Shown: positions 15,325 to 22,047, numbered from the stretch's first letter. The stretch: 22,763 nt of DNA from Sulfolobus sp. UBA167 (GCA_002495845.1 DAHF01000062.1:31768-54530); one strand, 5' to 3'. Notes: a model not told the origin generated them from the letters alone. Numbers and translations: made by a program.

Positions 15325-15985
15325 CATACGCTCCACAAAGCTTGCAATATTTTTCTCCATAAAGTATCTTACCTGAATTCCAATACACATGAAATAACTC
15401 ATAGTTTTCTCCCAAGTTTTCCTCTTCCCATTTTAGTATGGAATCGAAGAGGGAATCTCCAGTAGCTATCTCATGCGTCAAGTAGCCCGAAAGTTCCTTT
15501 TGGGAGGTTGAGAAGAAGGGCATGATGAAAACTACTCCGTTGATTTCCTGTTTGTAGTTCAGAAGCCAAACGTAGTCCTTCTGTTTAGTGGAGACCGAGT
15601 AAATTACGTACGCCATCAGGAAATCTGCCGTAAACGGAAGGACGACTTTTCTGCCCCGGTCCTTCATAGTCTCCATGGAGGTCCTTAGTATTTTCCATAA
15701 CTTACCGACTATGTCGCTTTCATCTTTAGTAGAGACTTCTAAGACTTCGCCATCCAGTTTGCAAGAATAGCAAGCCTTCATCAGTAAAGCCTTCAATAGA
15801 TTCCCTTCTGATTTTAAGAAATCCGGTATAGTTATGAGGACTTTTTCCTTGTAAGTGAAGGTTTTAGTTGATACCGCGTCTCTTCTTATTCTTTTCAATA
15901 TCTCGTTTCTAGCACAGACTTCACACACTTTCCTTCCTCCTACTACGGTAATCGCTTCGCGTTTATTGCAGTGCTCACACTCCAT
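15269..15985 (-). CDS. TtuA/Ncs6-like protein with a degenerate PP-loop
   Basis: A 238-residue protein resembling the tRNA 2-thiolation enzymes TtuA/Ncs6/CTU1, but without their ATP site. The N-terminal zinc finger MECEHCNKRE...VCEVCARNEILKRIRRD (Cys3, Cys6, Cys21, Cys24) and the C-terminal finger YCKLCG...LCQRCS (Cys214, Cys217, Cys227, Cys230) follow the family layout. Where TtuA/Ncs6 carry SGGKDS, this protein has VLITIPDFLKSEGNLLKALL at about 49-68. The later segments FTADFLMAYVIYSV and IMPFFSTSQKELSGYL resemble the family's DD-containing helix and PL..xxEKE..Y segment. It is shorter than TtuA (about 300). Catalysis of adenylation seems unlikely; a regulatory or scaffold role is possible. 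ATG 15985 is preferred; GTG 16009 would add eight residues. No alignment was run, so the kinship is a motif-level inference. Confidence 0.65.
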   Translation of the reverse strand: MECEHCNKREAITVVGGRKVCEVCARNEILKRIRRDAVSTKTFTYKEKVLITIPDFLKSEGNLLKALLMKACYSCKLDGEVLEVSTKDESDIVGKLWKILRTSMETMKDRGRKVVLPFTADFLMAYVIYSVSTKQKDYVWLLNYKQEINGVVFIMPFFSTSQKELSGYLTHEIATGDSLFDSILKWEEENLGENYELFHVYWNSGKILYGEKYCKLCGAYVTHDGLCQRCSLSTTSRP

Positions 15986-16063
15986 AATGTTAAATGTGGT
16001 TGATGACACAAAAACCTATTTTATGTTCTCATTGCACCTTACAGGGTCTAAAGAAAAGCTAAC

Positions 16064-16074
16064 TTTATATATAA
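16064..16074 (+). promoter_or_regulatory. Strong TATA box for thsA
   Basis: TTTATATATAA, preceded by a purine-rich BRE-like AAAAGCTAAC, predicts transcription near 16095. The short leader contains the SD GGTGA at 16100-16104, 6 nt before ATG 16111. A consensus-like TATA box together with an SD is what one expects for one of the most abundant proteins of the cell. Confidence 0.7.
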
Positions 16075-16110
16075 CCGATACTAATGAACTCAAGGATTAG
16101 GTGAGTTAAG

Positions 16111-17793
16111 ATGTCCGCAGGAGCACCGGTAGTACTTCTAAAAGAAGGGACTAACAGACAAACAGGAAAAGATGCGCTCAAAAGCAACATTCTCGCAGCT
16201 AGGACTTTAGCAGAAATGCTGAAGTCAAGCCTCGGTCCAAGAGGACTTGACAAAATGCTCATTGATAGCTTTGGAGACGTTACTATAACTAACGATGGAG
16301 CTACTATCGTAAAAGACATGGAAATACAGCACCCAGCAGCTAAACTCCTTGTCGAAGCAGCGAAAGCACAAGATTCAGAAGTAGGTGATGGAACTACAAG
16401 CGCAGTAGTAATTGCAGGTCTTTTGCTAGAGAAAGCTGAAAACCTCTTAGATCAGAACATACATCCTACCATAATTATAGATGGTTACAAGAAGGCTATG
16501 AATAAGGCAATTGAAACAATGTCTCAGCTAGGAGTCAAAGTAGACGTAAAGGATCTCTCATCGAAGGCGAGCAAGGAAACGCTGAAGAAAATAGTTTACA
16601 CTACAATGTCAAGTAAGTTCGTGTCTGCAAGCTCAGAGGAAATGGAGAAAGTAATGAACATGGTAATAGATGCAGTCACAACAGTTGCTGAGCCGTTACC
16701 CTCTGGAGGGTTCAATGTATCAATTGACCTGATAAAGATAGACAAGAAGAAGGGAGGAGACGTAAATGACAGTATGCTAGTCAGAGGCCTAGTATTAGAC
16801 AAGGAAGTCGTACACCCAGGCATGCCAAGGAGGGTAGAGAAGGCAAAGATAGCAGTGCTAGACGCTTCATTGGAGGTAGAGAAGCCTGAGATCTCAGCTA
16901 AGATAAGTATAACCAGTCCGGATCAAATAAGGTCTTTCCTAGACGAGGAAGCGAAGTATCTGAAGAACATGGTAGATAAGCTAGCCTCTCTAGGGGCTAA
17001 TGTCGTAATATGCCAGAAAGGTATAGATGACATAGCGCAGCATTTCTTAGCAAAGAAGGGAATTCTAGCAGTTAGAAGGGTGAAGAGGAGCGACATAGAG
17101 AAGCTAGAGAAGGCATTAGGAGCTAAGATAATAAGTAGCATAAACGATGCTACTGCAGAAGATCTAGGGTATGCTGAGCTCGTAGAGGAAAGGAGGATAG
17201 GGAACGACAAGATGGTCTTCATAGAGGGAGCAAAGAACCCTAGGGCAGTAAACATATTGCTAAGGGGATCTAACGATATGGCCCTCGACGAAGCTGAGAG
17301 GAGCCTCAACGATGCACTTCATGCACTTAGGAACATCCTGATAGAGCCAGTGATCTTGCCAGGAGGTGGAGCAATAGAGCTCGAGCTGTCCATGAAGCTG
17401 AGAGACTTCGCCAGATCTGTAGGTGGAAAAGAACAGTTAGCCATAGAGGCATTTGCAGACGCTTTAGAGGAAGTGCCAATGGTATTATCAGAGACTGCAG
17501 GAATGGAGCCTATAAACACCTTGATGGAGCTCAGGGCTAAGCATGCTAAAGGACTGGTAAATGCAGGAATAGATGTAATGAAAGGCAAGATAGCAGATGA
17601 CATGGTAGCGATCAACGTGATAGAGCCCCTTAGAGTGACGTCGCAAGTGATAAAAAGCTCAACCGAAGCTGCTACAGCAGTTCTAAAGATAGATGACTTG
17701 ATAGCAGCGTCTCCAATGAAAGGTGGAAGCAAAGGCGGAGAAGGAGGAATGCCAGGAGGAATGGGAGGATCGCCTGGCGGCGGAATGGAGTGA
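16111..17793 (+). CDS. thsA: Thermosome subunit alpha (group II chaperonin)
   Basis: An ATP-driven double-ring chaperonin subunit that refolds proteins at high temperature. The 560 residues follow the CCT/thermosome pattern: LGPRGLDKML (41-50), TNDGATI (60-66), the nucleotide loop GDGTTSAVV (92-100), the apical-domain segments VVHPGMPRR and NVVICQKGIDDIAQHFLAKKG in part, and PGGGAIELEL near 410. The C-terminus ends in a Gly/Met-rich tail from about 537. I read it as alpha because the N-terminus (PVVLLKEGTNRQTGKDAL) and middle match the alpha subunit I remember rather than beta. The start is fixed by SD GGTGA 6 nt upstream. It is divergent from the TtuA-like gene. T-rich terminator sequence follows. 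Identity is secure; the alpha assignment is likely. Confidence 0.96.
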   Translation: MSAGAPVVLLKEGTNRQTGKDALKSNILAARTLAEMLKSSLGPRGLDKMLIDSFGDVTITNDGATIVKDMEIQHPAAKLLVEAAKAQDSEVGDGTTSAVVIAGLLLEKAENLLDQNIHPTIIIDGYKKAMNKAIETMSQLGVKVDVKDLSSKASKETLKKIVYTTMSSKFVSASSEEMEKVMNMVIDAVTTVAEPLPSGGFNVSIDLIKIDKKKGGDVNDSMLVRGLVLDKEVVHPGMPRRVEKAKIAVLDASLEVEKPEISAKISITSPDQIRSFLDEEAKYLKNMVDKLASLGANVVICQKGIDDIAQHFLAKKGILAVRRVKRSDIEKLEKALGAKIISSINDATAEDLGYAELVEERRIGNDKMVFIEGAKNPRAVNILLRGSNDMALDEAERSLNDALHALRNILIEPVILPGGGAIELELSMKLRDFARSVGGKEQLAIEAFADALEEVPMVLSETAGMEPINTLMELRAKHAKGLVNAGIDVMKGKIADDMVAINVIEPLRVTSQVIKSSTEAATAVLKIDDLIAASPMKGGSKGGEGGMPGGMGGSPGGGME

Positions 17794-17794
17794 A

Positions 17795-17880
17795 ATAATA
17801 TTTTTAAATTTTTCGTTTAATATTATATTATATCTCTTTCTGTTGTTTCATGTATTTCGTTTAGTTTTCTATTTTTTCTT
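17795..17880 (+). terminator. T-rich terminator region after thsA
   Basis: Repeated T runs just after the stop (ATTTTTAAATTTTTCG) and again at 17865-17880 (AGTTTTCTATTTTTTCTT). An 8-bp inverted repeat, ATAATATT (17795-17802) and AATATTAT (17819-17826), flanks the first run. Multiple T tracts suit efficient termination of a highly expressed gene before the convergent gene at 17939. Confidence 0.6.
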
Positions 17881-17938
17881 CACTTATCTGAAGTGTAAAA
17901 AATAGTGGACATAATAAATAGACATAACAAAGAGGTTT

Positions 17939-18292
17939 CTAGAGGAAAGTTCTGTTCTTTATCGTCTTACTTTCCTCTATGTCCGAATATCCGTCTAGCT
18001 CCTCGATTATCTTGCTAGCTGTTGATCTCACCTCCTCATCCTGATAGCTGTCCAGGATGAGCTGAACCAGCTTCTTAGAAAGATCCACGCCGAGCATCAT
18101 AACCAGTTCTATAAAATCAGGACTTTGTAGATAGTCTATGAGTTTCTTAGGGTTTCCTCCATAGGAGGAGAACTTATACTTAGTCTCAGCCTCGGCGAGG
18201 AGCTTCCTGGCTTCATCTAATCTTTTAGCATCCAAATTTGTAGGAGAAATAATCTTATTTGCTACATGCCTTAGGAAGTCAGGATACTCCAA
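17939..18292 (-). CDS. Small all-helical protein of unknown function
   Basis: Not recognised. 117 residues starting at TTG 18292, composed of amphipathic helices: DFLRHVANKII, DAKRLDEARKLLAEAETKY, PKKLIDYLQSPDFIELVMML, LSKKLVQLILDSY and EEVRSTASKIIEELD. There is no Cys, signal peptide or membrane segment. The pattern recalls helical-repeat or HEAT-like adaptor domains, but I see no motif that fixes a family. A minus-strand TATA box, CCTTATATATAG, at 18326-18337 would give a leader of about 13 nt. It is convergent with thsA. Codon structure is good and the reading frame is clean, so the gene is probably real. Confidence 0.68.
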   Translation of the reverse strand: MEYPDFLRHVANKIISPTNLDAKRLDEARKLLAEAETKYKFSSYGGNPKKLIDYLQSPDFIELVMMLGVDLSKKLVQLILDSYQDEEVRSTASKIIEELDGYSDIEESKTIKNRTFL

Positions 18293-18587
18293 ATTAATTT
18301 CGCCTATTAAATTAACACCTAGACGCTATATATAAGGATGTATATGAAGCAAGTGTTTTCTTCGAACGTGATATCATCTGTTTAACTTAGTCTCAATCTA
18401 GCGTCTGAAGATAACATCAAAAGAATTAAAGAATTCTTTATTTAATTTTTGGAAAAACTCTATGATTTTTTATTCAATTATAAAGGAAATCAATATTATC
18501 AATCAAATATTGCAAAAATTCTAGAATTATTCTTTTCCAAAATGTTTAAAAGCAAGGGAAGAGATTTTTTAACACATAGTGGTTCTC
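18293..18587. other. AT-rich spacer between divergent small genes
   Basis: I find no gene here. Positions 18293-18578 are about 25% GC by hand count, and 18421-18540 only about 17.5%. The left end has the minus-strand TATA box of the helical-protein gene (18326-18337). AAAGAATT is repeated in tandem at 18420-18435, and the second copy forms a perfect 14-bp palindrome TAAAGAATTCTTTA (18427-18440). AGACGCTA (18321-18328) recurs inverted as TAGCGTCT (18399-18406), which may be chance. TTTAAAAG (18545-18552) or ATTTTTTAA (18564-18572) may be the TATA box of the next gene. The low GC could reflect a melting element or simply promoter DNA. Confidence 0.5.
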
Positions 18588-18887
18588 ATGAGTGAAGGTA
18601 GGAAAAGAGTAAGAAAGGCCTCTCAGAACAACGATGTGGAGGAAAAGCTAAAGGTCGTCTACTCTGATAAGGACGTAGTTGTGATGACTGCACCTAATGA
18701 AGAGGAATTGAAGCAGATATTGCTAGATCTCCTTAACGAAAAGTCCATGAACTTAAAGGAACTTCATAGTAAGCTCTCGGGTATAGCGAGTGAAGATAAG
18801 ATAAGGAGAGCCTTAAACGACCTAGTTGAAAAAGGCAAGCTTACTCTATTAGATGACGGAAAGTACGCTAAAATGGGAACAGAGTAA
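18588..18887 (+). CDS. Small winged-helix protein
   Basis: A 99-residue protein from ATG 18588 (GTG 18579 would add three residues). The first 20 residues are basic and Ser/Lys/Arg-rich (GRKRVRKASQNND). A hydrophobic strand KVVVMTAP-like segment (KDVVVMTAPNEEE) leads into a winged-helix domain at about 40-96: LKQILLDLLNEKSMNLKELH, EDKIRRALNDLVEKGKLTLL, wing DDGKYAKMG. It is most likely a DNA-binding protein; I cannot name a family. Two perfect inverted repeats begin at its stop codon (18880-18914) and might be its own binding sites. It faces the 123-residue Cys-rich protein gene. Confidence 0.72.
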   Translation: MSEGRKRVRKASQNNDVEEKLKVVYSDKDVVVMTAPNEEELKQILLDLLNEKSMNLKELHSKLSGIASEDKIRRALNDLVEKGKLTLLDDGKYAKMGTE

Positions 18888-18914
18888 AACTCTGGTTATA
18901 CGCGTAGCGTATAA
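18880..18914. repeat. Two abutting perfect inverted repeats
   Basis: CAGAGT-AAA-ACTCTG (18880-18894), which includes the stop codon of the winged-helix gene, is followed one base later by TTATACGC-GTA-GCGTATAA (18896-18914). Both have perfect arms (6 and 8 bp) around a 3-base centre. They could be operators for dimeric DNA-binding proteins, or RNA hairpins at the 3' end of the upstream mRNA. Confidence 0.7.
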
Positions 18915-18930
18915 TAAAACTAAGATTTAA

Positions 18931-18949
18931 TTAAAGTTTATATAAATTG
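18931..18949 (+). promoter_or_regulatory. Orphan TATA box between convergent genes
   Basis: TTTATATAAA (18937-18946), a perfect 10-bp palindrome preceded by the BRE-like TTAAAG, is the most consensus-like TATA element in this part of the window, yet both flanking genes end here. Plus-strand transcription from about 18968 would be antisense to the 3' end of the Cys-rich protein gene. Minus-strand transcription would run antisense into the winged-helix gene. Confidence 0.45.
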
Positions 18950-18973
18950 GTTTCTTGATTTGAGTTCATCACA

Positions 18974-19345
18974 TTATCTAATTCTAAAGGGGCATTTATC
19001 CCAATAGTTTTTACATAACATAGCTTGAGATTTGGTCAACGTCCTTCCCATGCTTTTGCAGGAGGCTATGAATCCTTCCTCTAACTTAGTCAGGACGTAC
19101 TTATCGCATTGACTGTCTATCACATCGGTCAGCAGGTTAGCTTCCTTGTAAAAAGTTATTTCCTGAGAGACCTCCTCTGTTTCATAGTCCTCAAGTCCTT
19201 TTTTCTCTTCACCTTTTACATAGTACCTACATGACGTGTAATTGCCTAGACACCTCGAGGAGTTGGTCACAGAATCTGTAGGAGTATCTAGCATTGGGGA
19301 ATGACAGTATCCAGCATTGAAGAATTGACATTTACGTTTCTGCAA
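18974..19345 (-). CDS. Cysteine-rich protein of unknown function
   Basis: Not recognised. 123 residues from TTG 19345, with eight cysteines in two clusters: CQFFNAGYC (6, 14) with CLGNYTSCRYY (32, 39), then Cys80, Cys95 and CKNYWDKCPF (110, 117). The middle, about 45-75, is acidic (GLEDYETEEVSQE). The Cys-aromatic pattern suggests an Fe-S or zinc site and resembles the four-Cys protein at 14183-14509. It overlaps the upstream 66-residue gene by 14 bases, with GTGAG inside that gene at SD distance from the TTG, so the two are translationally coupled. There is no signal peptide. Function is unknown. Confidence 0.75.
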   Translation of the reverse strand: MQKRKCQFFNAGYCHSPMLDTPTDSVTNSSRCLGNYTSCRYYVKGEEKKGLEDYETEEVSQEITFYKEANLLTDVIDSQCDKYVLTKLEEGFIASCKSMGRTLTKSQAMLCKNYWDKCPFRIR

Positions 19346-19532
19346 CGTCTCTCACTACTACGTGAAGACCTAGAAGTCCTTCATTTCCCTCCCATAAGGG
19401 AAGATGAACCTTGTTGACTATGATGTCAGAGCCGTCCTTTATCTTGTTGATTACGTCTTCTATATCCTTCTGGCTTACCTTGTTGTTTCCCGAGAAATCT
19501 TCCACTATTAACAGTTCAACTATCTTCTTCAT
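19332..19532 (-). CDS. Small protein of unknown function, first gene of a coupled pair
   Basis: 66 residues from ATG 19532, with a hydrophobic-acidic start (KKIVELLIVEDFSG) and the pattern of a small alpha/beta fold (KDIEDVINKIKDGSDIIVNK, GLLGLHVVVRD). No motif fixes a family. The ATG lies 26 nt from the centre of the AT box at 19553-19563, implying a leaderless mRNA. The 3' end overlaps the Cys-rich protein gene by 14 bases. Tight coupling to that gene and a matching promoter are the main reasons to accept it as real. Confidence 0.68.
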   Translation of the reverse strand: MKKIVELLIVEDFSGNNKVSQKDIEDVINKIKDGSDIIVNKVHLPLWEGNEGLLGLHVVVRDVAET

Positions 19533-19552
19533 GATTAAGAATTATCCTTGGT

Positions 19553-19563
19553 AAATATTAAAA
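19553..19563. promoter_or_regulatory. Shared AT box between the small operon and argS
   Basis: AAATATTAAAA on plus, TTTTAATATTT on minus. The centre is 26 nt from ATG 19532 on minus and 28 nt from GTG 19586 on plus, so both divergent genes can be leaderless from one box. Only 53 bases separate the two start codons. Confidence 0.55.
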
Positions 19564-19585
19564 GGCCAACCCCTATAGTTGCTGT

Positions 19586-21457
19586 GTGAATCCAATAGGC
19601 GACGCTAAATTAGAGCTAGCTAAGATTGCAAGTCCAGCGTTGGGCGTAGACGAGACCTCGCTTTTAAAATATATTACCTATCCGCCTAGAAAGGATCAAG
19701 GAGACCTCTCCATAGCCTTACCTCAGGTAACCAAGGAATACAAGGATAAGGTAAGCCTCCTGGACGGACTGAAAGGAAAGCTAATTAAGGAGGTCAAAGT
19801 GACCGGGATATACCTTAACGCCTTTCTCAGCGAAGAAAGTCTCTTCAGTTTCCTGCTTACCATGCCAGAAGACTATGGAATAGAGAAGACCGAGAAACCT
19901 CTTAACTTCGTTGTAGAACACACGAGCGCGAATCCTATACACCCGCTCCATATAGGTCACCTCAGGAACTCCATCCTCGGAGACGTAGTAGCTAGGATGT
20001 TGAGGGCTAGAGGACACAAAGTGAACGTTAGGTTTTACGTGAATGACACAGGGAGGCAGGTCGCAATTCTCATCTACGGCTTGAAGAGACTTGGCTACCC
20101 TGAGCCTCCTTCGGGGGTGAAGAAGGACTATTGGTTGGGCCAGATATACGCTATGACGAATGTGATCATGGAAATACATTCGTTGAAGAAAGAAATGGAT
20201 AACTTACCTGAGGATTCCAAGGAGAGGGGGGAGAAACAGTCCAAGATGGACGAGCTGGTGGGGTCAGCAAACGCCTTGCGGGAGAAGATGCCAGATGTCT
20301 TCGATAGGCTAGCTGACGCGATGTTGGGAGTGGATCATGACTCCGAAGTTTCAAAGATAATCGAGCTGTATGAAGGAGGAAACGATGATATGAAGAGGAT
20401 AGTCAGGAAATACGTCGGATACGCTTTGGAAGGATTCAAGGAAAGCCTGAGCAAGTTGCATATATCTTTTGATGTCTTCGACTTCGAAAGTGACCTACTG
20501 TGGTCTGGAGAGGTGAAAAAGATCATAAATTCGCTCCTCTCATCCCCAGCCAAATTTAATCATAAGGGCGCAATAGCGATCAATTTGGAGGAGTACCTTG
20601 ACTCTAACTCGAGAAAAGATCTATCCATTCCTGAAGGATTGGAGATCCCTCCTTTGGTCCTGATGAGGTCTGACGGAACAACCCTTTACACGACTAGAGA
20701 CATAGCTTACACACTGCGGAAATTCAGGGAATTCAATGCGAACAGGGTAATTAACGTAATAGCTGAACAGCAGATGGTTCCCCAGATACAACTCCGTGCG
20801 TCGTTGTACCTAGCTGGGTATAAGACGGAGGCTGAAAACCTGATTCACTTCTCTTATGGTATGGTTAATCTTCAAGGGATGAAGATGAGCGGTAGGATGG
20901 GTAAGTACATTTCTTTGGACGACATTTACAGCATGATAGAGGAAATAACGAGATCTAAGGTCAACGAGAAGAAGGGCGTCGTTGAAAACATAGGAGAGAT
21001 AGTCAATTCTGCGATTAGATATCCCTTACTCTCAGTTGCTCCCAATAAACCGGTTTCGTTTAATGTTAATAACGTAGTCAACTTCGACCAAAACAGCGGA
21101 CCTTATTTGCAGTACACTTACGCAAGAGCCTTCAACGTCCTTTCCAAGAACGAGACAAGTCTAGATAGCTCGGTGAATTATGACGACATAAAGGCTGAGA
21201 AAAGGGACATACTCCTCCTCATAGCTAAATTCCCTGAGGTTTTCTCTAAGGCCTGCGACGAATTAGCCCCAGAGGACCTTGTAGCGTTCTTGAGGCAGGT
21301 AGCTGACACGTTTAACTCTTGGTATGATAAAGAGAGGATACTCCAAGAGCAAGATAAGACGAAGAGGATGACAAGGCTTTATATTGTGAAAGGAGTAGAA
21401 ACTATACTGAGGAACGGTCTAGAGGTTCTTGGGATCGTTCCTCTCAAGAGAATGTAA
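19586..21457 (+). CDS. argS: Arginyl-tRNA synthetase
   Basis: Class I aminoacyl-tRNA synthetase that charges tRNA-Arg with arginine. The 623 residues start at GTG 19586, the start predicted by the AT box 28 nt upstream. An N-terminal additional domain covers about 1-100. The catalytic signature is EHTSANPIHPLHIGHLRNS, with HIGH at 122-125, followed by VRFYVNDTGRQ, an arginine/tRNA-binding segment. The second signature appears as MKMSGRMGKYISLDD near 435, the KMSK equivalent. The C-terminal anticodon-binding (DALR) domain begins around GPYLQYTYARAFNVL and ends at 623. tRNA-Arg(GCG) begins on the base right after the stop codon with no visible promoter of its own, so enzyme and substrate RNA probably share a transcript. 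Identity is secure. Confidence 0.97.
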   Translation: MNPIGDAKLELAKIASPALGVDETSLLKYITYPPRKDQGDLSIALPQVTKEYKDKVSLLDGLKGKLIKEVKVTGIYLNAFLSEESLFSFLLTMPEDYGIEKTEKPLNFVVEHTSANPIHPLHIGHLRNSILGDVVARMLRARGHKVNVRFYVNDTGRQVAILIYGLKRLGYPEPPSGVKKDYWLGQIYAMTNVIMEIHSLKKEMDNLPEDSKERGEKQSKMDELVGSANALREKMPDVFDRLADAMLGVDHDSEVSKIIELYEGGNDDMKRIVRKYVGYALEGFKESLSKLHISFDVFDFESDLLWSGEVKKIINSLLSSPAKFNHKGAIAINLEEYLDSNSRKDLSIPEGLEIPPLVLMRSDGTTLYTTRDIAYTLRKFREFNANRVINVIAEQQMVPQIQLRASLYLAGYKTEAENLIHFSYGMVNLQGMKMSGRMGKYISLDDIYSMIEEITRSKVNEKKGVVENIGEIVNSAIRYPLLSVAPNKPVSFNVNNVVNFDQNSGPYLQYTYARAFNVLSKNETSLDSSVNYDDIKAEKRDILLLIAKFPEVFSKACDELAPEDLVAFLRQVADTFNSWYDKERILQEQDKTKRMTRLYIVKGVETILRNGLEVLGIVPLKRM

Positions 21458-21532
21458 GGACCCATAGCTCAGCTTGGATAGAGCGTCGGCCTGCGGAGCC
21501 GAAGGTCAGGGGTTCAAATCCCCTTGGGTCCG
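21458..21532 (+). tRNA. tRNA-Arg (anticodon GCG)
   Basis: A complete 75-nt cloverleaf. Acceptor GGACCCA pairs with TGGGTCC, D stem GCTC/GAGC, anticodon stem TCGGC/GCCGA around loop CTGCGGA (anticodon GCG, reading CGC and CGU), T stem AGGGG/CCCCT around TTCAAAT, discriminator G. There is no intron and CCA is not encoded. It starts on the base following the argS TAA. No TATA-like sequence lies at the expected position (about 21432, GGGATCG), so it is probably processed from the argS transcript. Arginine codons visible in the window are nearly all AGA/AGG, so this tRNA serves a minor codon pair. Confidence 0.96.
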
Positions 21533-21613
21533 CTATATTAGGGGGATACCGCTAAAACCCCACTGCTATCTTTCATTTTTAGATAAGATTATATCACGTC
21601 AATTAAAGGTCCT

Positions 21614-21632
21614 ACGTAAGGGAAACTTACGT
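21614..21632. repeat. Perfect 7-bp hairpin with 5-base loop
   Basis: ACGTAAG (21614-21620), loop GGAAA, CTTACGT (21626-21632), about 80 bases after tRNA-Arg. It could be a 3' structure of the argS-tRNA transcript or a protein-binding inverted repeat; it contains two of the four ACGTAA-type words in the gap. Confidence 0.55.
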
Positions 21633-21760
21633 TACCTTCCTCGTGCTCTAGCTTGTAAACATAATACCTACCTTCCTTTCACGTAAAATATAATCAACGA
21701 ATTTATATCTATGTTGTTTTTCACTCAAAGCTCCTTGCTATATTACGTTGCCAAAACGCG

Positions 21761-21845
21761 TATAAAAGCTAGACCCATACAGTAAGTGAGCAACCTTATT
21801 GTTTTTATCTTTTTAATGAAAAATAAACCTGTTTTATCTTTTTGA
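21761..21845 (+). ncRNA. Possible small transcript: TATA box followed by two T-rich terminator-like repeats
   Basis: TATAAAAG (21761-21768) predicts transcription near 21790. The T-rich 12-mer TTTTATCTTTTT follows at 21803-21814 and again at 21832-21843, which could end RNAs of about 25-55 nt. The only frame there (GTG 21786, 19 codons, mostly hydrophobic) is too short to credit. I see no C/D or H/ACA box. It may equally be a distal nrdJ promoter. Confidence 0.25.
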
Positions 21846-22047
21846 AGAGCTTCTGTTTCTTTAATTTGTGCTTTGTCCTACTTGTCAAGTTTGTACATAA
21901 TTCTAAGCTTCCACAAAGAGTTGATTCTTACCGTTAAAAGGTTCAGGCGACGTAGTACCTTCTTTCTATTGACTGGAATAACGAAGTAATACCACAGGAA
22001 AGAGGGAAGGAGAGATAAGCCTAGGCTCATAACATATAGTGACTAAC

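Larger units (their letters stand above)
21533..22047. other. 515-base intergenic region between tRNA-Arg and nrdJ
   Basis: I find no convincing protein gene. An apparent frame across 21474-21686 begins inside the tRNA and is spurious. Notable contents: a perfect hairpin ACGTAAG-GGAAA-CTTACGT (21614-21632); four ACGTAA/TTACGT words within about 135 bases (21614, 21627, 21681, 21743); a TATA box CGTATAAAAGC (21759-21769) leading to a very short frame; two copies of TTTTATCTTTTT (21803-21814 and 21832-21843); and a weak TATA GTTAAAAG (21933-21940) that could drive nrdJ with a leader of about 85 nt. There is no tRNA-end duplication or integrase fragment. Confidence 0.6.

Noticed and set aside
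18321..18406. Inverted repeat AGACGCTA / TAGCGTCT as an operator pair
   Set aside because: One 8-base match at this spacing in a gap of this size is expected by chance about half the time.
21474..21686. A 70-codon frame starting inside tRNA-Arg
   Set aside because: It reads through the tRNA structure and AT-rich spacer; no start signal and no protein-like composition.
21525..22047. Integration site of a virus or plasmid at tRNA-Arg
   Set aside because: I looked for a second copy of the tRNA 3' end and for integrase fragments in the gap and found neither.
21840..22047. Cobalamin riboswitch in front of the B12-dependent reductase
   Set aside because: No B12-box-like conserved stretch is visible and such riboswitches are not expected in Sulfolobales.
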